Source: Pedobacter deserti (GTDB lineage Bacteria; Bacteroidota; Bacteroidia; Sphingobacteriales; Sphingobacteriaceae). From it: a stretch of DNA of 64,000 bases. The stretch covers positions 1-64,000 of the forward strand of contig NZ_JAFMZQ010000002.1 of assembly GCF_024436415.1 (NCBI RefSeq). The letters run 5' to 3'. The notes beneath the pieces were generated by a model. That model was not told where the DNA came from. It did not search any database and saw nothing but the letters and a program-made list of their open reading frames with translations. Within the stretch, counting starts at the first letter, position 1; each line of letters begins with the position of its first letter. The position numbers and the translations under genes are program-made. Below, piece after piece: positions 38,731-46,940 of this stretch.

Positions 38731-38735
38731 ACTTT

Positions 38736-38843
38736 CTAATAATTTCTACTAGCCCGCACTCCCTGGCGGCTGGAAACAGACTTGGTGTCATCAGGAATCC
38801 AGAAAACAGGATGCAGTTCGGGCTGAGTCTTGGTAGATAACAT
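38736..38843 (-). CDS. Small 35-residue protein, unknown
   Basis: An ATG-initiated frame in the lepB-ROK gap, reading MLSTKTQPELHPVFWIP then DDTKSVSSRQGVRASRNY. Composition and codon choice look protein-like, and its stop is 5 bases before a strong terminator that also works in its direction. I do not recognise a family. Its start is 11 bases from a candidate ROK operator, so it may share regulation with the divergent ROK/SusCD unit. Short length keeps confidence moderate. Confidence 0.42.
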   Translation of the reverse strand: MLSTKTQPELHPVFWIPDDTKSVSSRQGVRASRNY

Positions 38844-38853
38844 TTGTAAAGAT

Positions 38854-38881
38854 CTTATTACTTTTAAAAAAAATTAATAAG
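38854..38881. promoter_or_regulatory. Candidate ROK operator
   Basis: CTTATTA (38854-38860) and TAATAAG (38875-38881) form a perfect 7-base inverted repeat around a 14-base AT-rich centre, just upstream of the -33 element of the ROK gene. NagC/Mlc-type ROK repressors bind AT-rich TTATT...AATAA palindromes. Assignment is an inference from position and form. Confidence 0.45.
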
Positions 38882-38886
38882 TCTCA

Positions 38887-38915
38887 TTGTTTATTAAAAT
38901 AAATGCATAAGTTTG
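38887..38915 (+). promoter_or_regulatory. Promoter of ROK-SusCD unit
   Basis: TTG at 38887-38889 and TAAGTTTG at 38908-38915 form a -33/-7 pair with an 18-base spacer, close to the Bacteroidota consensus. Because the -7 box overlaps a possible TTG start at 38913, the ATG at 38934 is the better start. Confidence 0.6.
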
Positions 38916-38933
38916 GGTATAGGAACAAACCAA

Positions 38934-40214
38934 ATGGCTTTATTGAACAGGAAAAATTACGACCTCAGCAAGGAAATTATCCGGTGTTTGTATTATCACG
39001 GTGCGCTCACGCTTACTGAATTAAGCGCTTTAAGCAAGAAAAGCCTCCCCTTGGTTACGAGCATTGTCAACGATTTGGTTGCTGAAGGGTTTCTTATAGA
39101 GCACGGCTTGGCACCTTCTACAGGCGGTCGCCGACCAGCGGCGTTTTTGATCAATCCGGCGAAGCAGCTTTACATTGTAGCTGTGGCGGTGGACCAACTG
39201 GTGGCTCAATTCAATATTTACAACTTAAGAAATGAGCCGCAGGTTTCCCCATGTATGATGGACCTCAGCATTGCTGGCGACAAAGATGCGCTCGAGAAGC
39301 TGATCACATTTATTGTCGAGAATATTGAGGCCTCCGGTATCCCAGCAGAGTCACTGTTGGGTGTCGGTATCGGAATGCCTGGTTTTGTTGACACCGCCAG
39401 GGGCATCAACCATAGCTTCTTTAAGAACTACAAGGGGAAAAGCCTGAGATCTTACCTGAATGAGCGAATCGCCCTGCCGGTTTTTATTGATAACGATTCC
39501 AGTCTTATTGCCCTGGCCGAACTAAAGTTCGGTACAGGCAGAGGCCTTAAAGAGGTGTTGGTGGTAAATATCGGGTGGGGTATCGGCCTAGGTATGATCA
39601 TTAACGGCAAATTGTTCAGGGGGCATAGCGGTCTAGCAGGCGAATTCAGCCATATTCCACTTTCGCAAAGCAACAAACTATGTTCCTGCGGTAAGCGCGG
39701 TTGCCTTGAAGTAGACACTTCCCTGCTGGTACTCGTGGAGCGCGCGCAAGCACAGATGAATGCCGGAGTAAGTTCCAGTTTGGAAAAGCTTTTCACAGAC
39801 ACCTCGAAGTTGCCCGGCGATCATCTGCTGGATGCGGCAAAGTCAGGCGATCCGCTTGCGGTATCTGTGCTTTCTGAAGCTGCATTTCTCATCGGAAAAG
39901 GTATTGCCACACTCATACACATCATGAACCCTGAGCTTATCGTATTGAGCGGAAGGGGTGCGAAAGCAGGTAAGATGCTGCTGGCACCAGTCCACCAGGC
40001 CATACATGAGTTCTGCATACCCCGGCTTTCGGAGTATACAGATATCAAGGTTTCGGCCCTCGGCTCAGAGTCGGAGTTACTCGGTGCCGCACTGCTTGTT
40101 ATTGAGAATTGTGAATTCGCGGAAATACAAGGTCAGTTAGAAACAAACAGTAAAAACCAGAATACCAAAAATCAGAATACCAATAAAGCAACTAGTCATC
40201 AATTATCAACTTAA
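38934..40214 (+). CDS. ROK family transcriptional regulator
   Basis: NagC/XylR-type regulator of 426 residues. The N-terminal winged helix (about 5-70: IRCLYYHGALTLTELSALS, SIVNDLVAEGFL) precedes a ROK sugar-kinase-like domain with GVGIGMPGFVDT, a conserved GWGIGLGMIINGKLF block, GLAGEFSHIPL and the zinc site CSCGKRGCLEV. It probably senses a sugar or sugar phosphate. The C-terminus ends in a low-complexity tail encoded by a duplicated 15-base unit (40158-40183; NQNTK twice). SusC begins 11 bases later, so the regulator is likely co-transcribed with its target. Confidence 0.92.
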   Translation: MALLNRKNYDLSKEIIRCLYYHGALTLTELSALSKKSLPLVTSIVNDLVAEGFLIEHGLAPSTGGRRPAAFLINPAKQLYIVAVAVDQLVAQFNIYNLRNEPQVSPCMMDLSIAGDKDALEKLITFIVENIEASGIPAESLLGVGIGMPGFVDTARGINHSFFKNYKGKSLRSYLNERIALPVFIDNDSSLIALAELKFGTGRGLKEVLVVNIGWGIGLGMIINGKLFRGHSGLAGEFSHIPLSQSNKLCSCGKRGCLEVDTSLLVLVERAQAQMNAGVSSSLEKLFTDTSKLPGDHLLDAAKSGDPLAVSVLSEAAFLIGKGIATLIHIMNPELIVLSGRGAKAGKMLLAPVHQAIHEFCIPRLSEYTDIKVSALGSESELLGAALLVIENCEFAEIQGQLETNSKNQNTKNQNTNKATSHQLST

Positions 40215-40225
40215 CTTAAACAGGG

Positions 40226-43200
40226 ATGAAACAGATCTATTTTAAATGCCTGGGCATGATCTTACTTTCGATGATTACCTTCGCGGCTTATGCGCAGAAG
40301 GTGGTATCCGGAACGGTGAGTGAAACATCAGGTGAAGGAATTCCGGGAGTGACCGTCACCGAGAAGGGTACATCAAACGGCGTGTCTACCGATGCAAACG
40401 GTAAGTTTGCGCTGACCGTTAAACCCGGTGCTACTTTGGTAGTGCGGTCAATTGGTTACACCACACAGGAGATTGCCGTTGGCGAATCGTCAACAATTAA
40501 TGTTACACTGCAGGAAGACAATACACAGCTCAGTGAAGTTGTGGTAACGGCGCTCGGCATCCGCAGAGAAAGAAAGTCTCTGGGTTACGCTGTACAGGAA
40601 GTTAAAGGCGAAACGCTTGTAGAAGCACGTGAGCCTAACCTTGTTAATGCGCTTTCTGGTAAAGTTGCAGGTCTGCAGGTAACACGCTCGAGTAATGGGC
40701 CAATGGGATCGTCGAGAATTACTTTGAGGGGAAATAACTCGCTCAGTAAGCTGCCCGGTAGCAATCAGCCACTTATCGTCGTTGATGGGGTTCCTGTGTC
40801 AAACTTCACAGGCTCAGACAATAATGATTTTTACAATCCGGCGCCCGACTATGGCAACGGCTTGGCTGACATTAACGCGGAGGATATCGAGAATATATCG
40901 GTGCTGAAAGGTCCGAGTGCAGCTGCACTGTACGGATCCCGTGCCGGTAACGGTGCTATTCTTATCACTACTAAGTCAGGTAGGGCGCAATCCGGTTTAG
41001 GTATTAATGTTTCCTCGTCAGTTGGTATTGAACGCATATTTACGGGACCCGATTTGCAAGATGCATTTGGTCAGGGGGCGAACGGCGTGTTTGACGCATT
41101 GAGTAACATTAGCTGGGGGCCCAAAATTGAAGGACAGAACTTAGCAAAATGGAACGGAGTAAGTGCTCCTTTGTCGGCATACGACAATATAGGGAATTAT
41201 TTTGGCAACGGAACCTCTTCAAATCAGAGTATTTCATTTCAGCAACAGTTCAAGTCGACATCTGTTTACACATCTTACAATCGAGCAGACGACAAAAGTA
41301 TTATTCCTGGAGCTAAATTAACCAGAAATAACCTTATGGCACGTGCGGTATCTAAATTTGGGGCAGATGATCGATGGACTACAGATACAAAAATACAGTA
41401 CGGTAATACCAGGGCAAATAACCGCCCGATCGTAGGAAATCGTTCAGAGAATTCGTTCAGCACCTTGTATAACCTTCCACGATCGTTAGATATCAGAGAT
41501 TTCAGTGCTGCGAAAAACGATCTCGGACGAATGTTGTGGTATGGCGGAGGCAATCAAATTAACCCGTACTGGAATAGGCAGTATAATCTTAATGAAGATA
41601 CGCGTGACCGTTTCTTAATGACGGGATCACTGAATTACAAATTCAATGAATGGTTGACCGCGGAGGTCAGAGGTGGGGCAGATATTTATTCTACGAATTA
41701 TGAAAACTGGACCTACGCGGGAAGCCCTGTTGTGAACAATGGCCGTTACAGTGAGGGTAAGCGTACGTTCACAGAGACAAATTTTAGTACGCTTTTTACG
41801 GCCAGAAAGGATAATTTGTTCGGCAAGCTTGGAGGTGCTGCTACCTTGGGAGGAAACCTTATGTCGCAAGAAATGGATTACCTGACCGCAAGCTCGGGTG
41901 AGTTCGTGGTGCCTAACTACTTCGCTATAAATAATGGTGTTAATAATCCCGTTGTAGAGCAAAAAGGCGAGCGGAAGAAAATAAACTCGGTTTATGGGTC
42001 GCTACAGGTAAACTACGACCAGTATTTATTCCTTGAAGGTACCATGCGTAACGACTGGTCATCGGCCTTGAGCGAGGAAAACAGGTCGTATTTTTACCCG
42101 TCCGTTAGCACTTCATTCGTGTTTTCTGAGATGATCTCAAGAAACGGTGGAACCATGCCTTCATGGATGAGCTTTGGTAAACTGCGGGCATCATATGCAG
42201 AGGTAGGAAACGATCTTCCACCGTATCAGTTGTATAACACTTATGACATTGCAAAAGATCCTAACGGCAACACAGTGGCTTATCCTAAAGAGGTTTATTA
42301 TGATCCGATGGTAAGAAGCGAGCTGATCAAATCGTTTGAGGTTGGTGCTGAAATGCGTTTCTTCAACAGCCGGTTCGGCTTTGATGTTGCATACTACAAA
42401 TCAAATGCCACACGTCAACTCATTGAAATCCCGATGGATCCGCTGAGCGGATATAAGTTCAGAAAAATTAACGCTGGCGATATCGAAAATAAGGGATTTG
42501 AAGCAATGGTAGATGGCCGACTTTTGCAGGCAGAGAACGGCCTAAACTGGAATATGTCTGTAAACTACTCAACCAATAAGAATTCGGTTAACAAACTTAT
42601 TGCGGGAGTACCTTTATACCCTCTTGGAGGGTATGACAACGTTCAAATAAATGCCAATGAAGGAGAATTGTTCGGTAATATTTATGGAAATACGTATTTG
42701 CGTGTACAAGACGAACAGAGCCCGTACTTCGGACAGTTGATACTGACACCAGAGGGACTACCCAGAGAAGGACCTCGTGCATTGCTTGGTAATCAGCAGG
42801 CGACGGGCTTATTGGGGGTTACCAACTCTTTTGCCTACAAAGGAATTGGGTTGTCATTTTTGGTAGATGCGCGGTTTGGTGGTAAGATATTCTCGGCTAC
42901 AAATGCTCTGATGCAGGAGAATGGTACAGCTGCGATCACTGCACCAAACGGACAGCGTGAAAACTTTGTTGTGCCCGGTGTGATAGAGACCGGCTCGGGA
43001 TTCACTCCTAATACGACCGCAGTTAGCCAGCAACTATATTGGCAGCAGGTACACAGCTTCGGAAATTTAGGTATAGCAGAAGAAAATATCTATGACGCAA
43101 CGAACGTTAGATTGAGAAACGTCCAGTTAAGTTATACCTTGCCAAAAAGCTTGTTGGCAAAAACACCCGTTCAGCGGGCTAAAGTCGGTTTTTCTGTGAA

Positions 43201-43342
43201 CAATGTGTGGCTGATATCAGGCGATATGAACGGTATCGACCCCGAATCCATTTACAATACAGGAACAACTGCAACAGGCTTCGAAAGTTTCAGTGCGCCG
43301 ACTACCCGGACCTTTTTGTTCAATTTAACTGTCGGTTTTTAA
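40226..43342 (+). CDS. SusC/RagA-type TonB-dependent transporter
   Basis: Outer-membrane TonB-linked importer of 1038 residues. A signal peptide ends in AYAQ, then a carboxypeptidase-regulatory-like domain (VSGTVSETSGEGIPGVTV, about 27-110), a TonB-box/plug region (LSEVVVTALGIRRERKS; LSGKVAGLQVTRSS; VLKGPSAAALYGSRAGNGAI) and a long barrel ending in RTFLFNLTVGF. It has no STN domain, so no FecR-type signalling is expected; the ROK gene upstream is the likely regulator. The SusD partner follows. Confidence 0.95.
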   Translation: MKQIYFKCLGMILLSMITFAAYAQKVVSGTVSETSGEGIPGVTVTEKGTSNGVSTDANGKFALTVKPGATLVVRSIGYTTQEIAVGESSTINVTLQEDNTQLSEVVVTALGIRRERKSLGYAVQEVKGETLVEAREPNLVNALSGKVAGLQVTRSSNGPMGSSRITLRGNNSLSKLPGSNQPLIVVDGVPVSNFTGSDNNDFYNPAPDYGNGLADINAEDIENISVLKGPSAAALYGSRAGNGAILITTKSGRAQSGLGINVSSSVGIERIFTGPDLQDAFGQGANGVFDALSNISWGPKIEGQNLAKWNGVSAPLSAYDNIGNYFGNGTSSNQSISFQQQFKSTSVYTSYNRADDKSIIPGAKLTRNNLMARAVSKFGADDRWTTDTKIQYGNTRANNRPIVGNRSENSFSTLYNLPRSLDIRDFSAAKNDLGRMLWYGGGNQINPYWNRQYNLNEDTRDRFLMTGSLNYKFNEWLTAEVRGGADIYSTNYENWTYAGSPVVNNGRYSEGKRTFTETNFSTLFTARKDNLFGKLGGAATLGGNLMSQEMDYLTASSGEFVVPNYFAINNGVNNPVVEQKGERKKINSVYGSLQVNYDQYLFLEGTMRNDWSSALSEENRSYFYPSVSTSFVFSEMISRNGGTMPSWMSFGKLRASYAEVGNDLPPYQLYNTYDIAKDPNGNTVAYPKEVYYDPMVRSELIKSFEVGAEMRFFNSRFGFDVAYYKSNATRQLIEIPMDPLSGYKFRKINAGDIENKGFEAMVDGRLLQAENGLNWNMSVNYSTNKNSVNKLIAGVPLYPLGGYDNVQINANEGELFGNIYGNTYLRVQDEQSPYFGQLILTPEGLPREGPRALLGNQQATGLLGVTNSFAYKGIGLSFLVDARFGGKIFSATNALMQENGTAAITAPNGQRENFVVPGVIETGSGFTPNTTAVSQQLYWQQVHSFGNLGIAEENIYDATNVRLRNVQLSYTLPKSLLAKTPVQRAKVGFSVNNVWLISGDMNGIDPESIYNTGTTATGFESFSAPTTRTFLFNLTVGF

Positions 43343-43377
43343 TTTAGTTTAAGGATATCCTTATTAAAAATAAAGTG

Positions 43378-45288
43378 ATGAAAACATTTATAAAAAGCTC
43401 GCTAATGCTGCTGACTATTGGCATCTCAATATCGTCCTGCAAAAAGTTTGAGGAAGTCAACGTAGACCCTTTAGCGGCAAATGAAGATCAGATTCAGATC
43501 GAATACCTTCTTAACAGATCAATTGTGGAAGCGCAGATGAACCCGGACGTGGCAGAGCGGTCATTTGTCTTATACTGGAAAACTGCTGGTCACCAACACA
43601 GCAACGGAGGCTTGTCTTCTGGTACCTATAATGACGACTGGACCACAGCATATTACAATCAAGTATCTTCCTGGTTAACTGCCGTTAACCTAGGTATCCG
43701 GGTAGCAAACGAGCAGGTTGCCGCCGGTACGGGGCAGCCCTACACCAACAACATGATCCAGCTATCACGCATCTGGCGCGCATATCTTATGAGCGAGATG
43801 TCAGATAATTTTGGGCCGGTGCCTCTTGTAGCAGGTCAATCTACCAATCCTCAGTTTGATCCGGTCAAAGATGTATACTATTTTATTCTGGCTGAACTGA
43901 AAGATGCTGGCTCTAAAATTGACGTTAACGTCGCGAACAATTCGTCGCTTGTGCGGTTAGACCCTGCCTACGGATACAACTACACTAAATGGAAGAAATA
44001 TGCAAACTCACTGCGCATGCGTCTCGCGATGCGCTTGTCGGAAGTAGATGCTGAGAAGGCGAGAACCGAATTCCAGGATGCCGCAACCGGTGCGAACTAT
44101 ATTACTACAATGGAGGATGCGTTCCAGGTAAAGGAAGCAGGAGGCTGGAATGCACTTACAGGAGTAATGAGTCGCGAATGGAACGCGCAGTTTATTTCTT
44201 CTACGCTAAACAATCTTTACCTAGGCTTGGGCGGTATCACGTCTGAAAATCAATTGGCACAATCCTATCATGCTTATATTAAGCCTGCAAACTATATGGG
44301 ATTAAAGCTTGATCAGCATTTTACATCAATGACCAATAACCCTTCTGCTGGCTATTGGCTCGACGGATTGCCTAAGGTAATAGACCCGCGCGCTTACAAA
44401 ACTTTTATTATGCCGGGCGACTTTACCAATCCTAATTTCAACTCGTATCCGTCTTGGACAACTGACGCAAGAAATACTGTTCGTAACCTGGTGAATGATG
44501 CCGGTGCGACTGTGAAAACGATCGATGCCAAGTTTACCTGGAATGCTTCTAACACGGGCGACTGGGGGGCGAAAGGTACAAAAAATCAGGTGCGCGCCTA
44601 CGAGGGCACTATGCCACGCTTGTCTAATCAGTTCAGAACAAGTGCCAGCACACGTATTTTCTTTGCACCATGGGAGACATACTTCCTTTTAGCAGAAGCC
44701 GCCGTGCGTGGCTGGACTGTACCGATGTCTGCCAAGGCTGCCTACGAGGCTGGTGTTACGTCGAGTCTTGCCTATTGGGGCGAAAGCGGTCGTGCCGGCG
44801 TATATCTCGCTTCCAACGATTACAACCGTGTAGGTACATCGGTAAACTGGGACCACACCACCGAACCTCCTGCAAGCTACACCATGAATTATATTGATGG
44901 TTATACCAATGCTGCCGGTACTACAACGGTGCTATATCCTAAAAACGATCTGTATAAAAACGGTACGGTTAAGAATGATCTTCTAACCAAGATCATCACG
45001 CAGAAGTTTATCGCCCAAACCCCGTGGTTGCCTTTAGAGGCCTGGAGTGATCACAGAAGACTGGGCCTGCCTTTCTTTGAAAACCCGGCAATCGAAAATC
45101 CGCTTCCGAACCTGCCAGCTTTAACTTCAAGCACTTACATGACAAGTAATGTTAAATTCTTTCCTCAGCGCTTAAGATATCCAGCATTTTTGCAGAGCGT
45201 TAATGGCGCGGGTTATGCTCAAGCAGTATCTGCACTGGGCGGCCCCGATGAGGTGCTAACACCACTTTGGTGGGCTAAAAAGCAGTAA
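43378..45288 (+). CDS. SusD/RagB-like lipoprotein (SusD_2 type)
   Basis: Surface substrate-binding lid of the SusC transporter upstream. ATG at 43378 (not GTG at 43375) gives a lipobox ISISSC (Cys21). The sequence belongs to the SusD-like_2 group: FEEVNVDPLAANED near the N-terminus, LSRIWRAYLMSEMSDNFGPVPL, KWKKYANSLRMRLAMRLSEVD and FFAPWETYFLLAEAAVRGW. No glycoside hydrolase or peptidase is encoded beside it, so the substrate cannot be read from context. A strong bidirectional terminator follows. Confidence 0.93.
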   Translation: MKTFIKSSLMLLTIGISISSCKKFEEVNVDPLAANEDQIQIEYLLNRSIVEAQMNPDVAERSFVLYWKTAGHQHSNGGLSSGTYNDDWTTAYYNQVSSWLTAVNLGIRVANEQVAAGTGQPYTNNMIQLSRIWRAYLMSEMSDNFGPVPLVAGQSTNPQFDPVKDVYYFILAELKDAGSKIDVNVANNSSLVRLDPAYGYNYTKWKKYANSLRMRLAMRLSEVDAEKARTEFQDAATGANYITTMEDAFQVKEAGGWNALTGVMSREWNAQFISSTLNNLYLGLGGITSENQLAQSYHAYIKPANYMGLKLDQHFTSMTNNPSAGYWLDGLPKVIDPRAYKTFIMPGDFTNPNFNSYPSWTTDARNTVRNLVNDAGATVKTIDAKFTWNASNTGDWGAKGTKNQVRAYEGTMPRLSNQFRTSASTRIFFAPWETYFLLAEAAVRGWTVPMSAKAAYEAGVTSSLAYWGESGRAGVYLASNDYNRVGTSVNWDHTTEPPASYTMNYIDGYTNAAGTTTVLYPKNDLYKNGTVKNDLLTKIITQKFIAQTPWLPLEAWSDHRRLGLPFFENPAIENPLPNLPALTSSTYMTSNVKFFPQRLRYPAFLQSVNGAGYAQAVSALGGPDEVLTPLWWAKKQ

Positions 45289-45306
45289 TAGTAGTCAAAG
45301 CTTTAC

Positions 45307-45342
45307 AAAAAAGTCCGATGCGCGATCGTATCGGACTTTTTT
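45307..45342. terminator. Bidirectional terminator after SusD
   Basis: A 13-pair stem (AAAAAAGTCCGAT with ATCGGACTTTTTT) lies between convergent genes and has A- and T-runs on both sides. Confidence 0.88.
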
Positions 45343-45347
45343 TATGT

Positions 45348-45836
45348 CTAATACCCAAAGTTCAGGGCCAGTCGCAACGCGAGAAAGTTGATGTTCGTAG
45401 TGTAACGCTCGTATCGGAACCCTAAGTCTACTCGGTTTGCGCCGAAAGCGGTAACCTCTGCGCCGACACCTGGAGACAAGGCCAGATAAGTATTGCCATG
45501 CTTCACCTGATCGAAAGCCGCGCCGATATCGCCCGCCAGATAGAAAGTTTGATCAAAGTAATATCTTGCCCCGCCCTTCAACAGCAGATACTGATATTTC
45601 GGCCGGGGAAAAACCTTTGTGCTGCTTCTCAGGTCGGTTTTGCCCAGTGTCACAGTCCAGTTTATGCGTTCGCTTACCGGGCTCTGAATTTGCAGGGAAT
45701 AGCCAATGCCACGGCTCTTTTCGCCGCTCAATGCTTCAATACCAAGGCCGATACGTGTGCCGCGCTCACTTACCTGTGCCCGTAGCGCCGTGCCGCTAAG
45801 TACCAGCACCAGGCTTGTTACCACAAAAATCTTCAT
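45348..45836 (-). CDS. Exported beta-barrel-like protein
   Basis: A 162-residue protein with a signal peptide ending in LRAQ. The mature part alternates hydrophobic and polar residues in strands ending in aromatic residues (YSLQIQSPVSERINWTVTLG, YYFDQTFYLAGDIGAAF, LALRLALNFGY), as in small outer-membrane barrels of this phylum. No specific family or role is recognised. It lies 21 bases downstream of the Ldh-type gene on the same strand. Confidence 0.65.
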   Translation of the reverse strand: MKIFVVTSLVLVLSGTALRAQVSERGTRIGLGIEALSGEKSRGIGYSLQIQSPVSERINWTVTLGKTDLRSSTKVFPRPKYQYLLLKGGARYYFDQTFYLAGDIGAAFDQVKHGNTYLALSPGVGAEVTAFGANRVDLGFRYERYTTNINFLALRLALNFGY

Positions 45837-45857
45837 ATTTTGCTCGTTTGTCTGTTT

Positions 45858-46940
45858 TTATAAAGCAGGCAGGTTCAGACTTTCCGCCAGTGCGTTCAGG
45901 TCGTTTACCACTGCCTCTATTAAAGGAATTCCTTTTTCTTTGCGTTCAATTTCGGATAGGTATTCGGGCTCACCGGGTATAACTACCTTCTTATCTGGGT
46001 CGGTGGTTGCAGAAGATTTAAACCTGCTGATCCAGTTGTCCATGTGATCTTTGAAATCCTTAGCCGGGCGGAAGCCATCTACCCGCATGGCGCCAAAGAA
46101 GTGGCCTATGCCTTGTCCGACCGGGTCGGATGCAGGTTCTAAGAACGCTACAAAAGGGGGTACCCAGGGACCGTAATTCGCGCCTGAAAGTACTGCTGAC
46201 AATATATCTACCGTAGCGCCTAGTCCGAAGCCTTTATGACTGCCATGATCTTTATCACTGCCAAGTGGCAATAAGGCCCCGCCTTGTTTAAGCTGATGAG
46301 GGTCAGTAGAGGTACCACCGTCGGCACGCTGTACCCAGCCCTCGGGGATTGCTTCGCCTGACCTTTGCGCGATCTCCAATTTACCATTGGCCGCGGCTGC
46401 GGTGGCCATATCTACCACCATAGGCGGGTATTTTCCGGCTGGAAAAGCATAACACATCGGGTTGGTGCCCAGCAGGCGTTCACTTGAATAGGTAGGGGCA
46501 ACCAGCGGACTGGCATTGGTCATGCTAATACCGATCATGTCTTCGGCCACTGCAAGCAGTGCGTGATATCCGGCAATCCCGAAATGATTCGAGTTTTTTA
46601 CAGATACCCAACCGCTTCCATATTGCCTCGCCTTTTCTATTGCGACCTTCATCGCGAAAGGAGCCACGACAAGTCCAAGTCCCGTATCGCCGTCTACCGT
46701 TGCCGTGGTCGGCGTTTCATGTACAACCTGTATGTTGGGCTGCGCATTGATCCGCCCTTTTTCCCAAAGGCGCACATAGCCGCTGAGACGGGCAACGCCA
46801 TGGGAATCTACACCTCGGAGGTCCGACTGAAGCAGCACGTCGGCAGCAAGCCGCGCATCCTCGTCGGGGCAGCCCATTTTTGTAAACACCGACACGGTAA
46901 ACTCCTGGAGCCGGTCTGCACTAAATGTATGGAACATCAT
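45858..46940 (-). CDS. Ldh family (malate/L-lactate type) dehydrogenase
   Basis: An NAD(P)-dependent oxidoreductase of the Ldh_2 (PF02615) family, 360 residues. Family signatures are DLRGVDSHGVARLSGYV near the N-terminus, VSVKNSNHFGIAGYHALLA, AFPAGKYPPMVVDMATAAAANGKLE, and GSDKDHGSHKGFGLGATVDILSAVLSGA, here broken into blocks. Members oxidise malate, lactate, ureidoglycolate or sulfolactate; which one is used here is not clear. Its ATG overlaps the bshC stop by 4 bases (ATGA), so translation is coupled with bacillithiol synthesis. Confidence 0.9.
   Translation of the reverse strand: MMFHTFSADRLQEFTVSVFTKMGCPDEDARLAADVLLQSDLRGVDSHGVARLSGYVRLWEKGRINAQPNIQVVHETPTTATVDGDTGLGLVVAPFAMKVAIEKARQYGSGWVSVKNSNHFGIAGYHALLAVAEDMIGISMTNASPLVAPTYSSERLLGTNPMCYAFPAGKYPPMVVDMATAAAANGKLEIAQRSGEAIPEGWVQRADGGTSTDPHQLKQGGALLPLGSDKDHGSHKGFGLGATVDILSAVLSGANYGPWVPPFVAFLEPASDPVGQGIGHFFGAMRVDGFRPAKDFKDHMDNWISRFKSSATTDPDKKVVIPGEPEYLSEIERKEKGIPLIEAVVNDLNALAESLNLPAL

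Noticed and set aside
40158..40183. Short direct repeat as a mobile or CRISPR-like element
   Set aside because: It is a two-copy 15-base duplication inside the ROK gene that keeps frame; it is a low-complexity tail.
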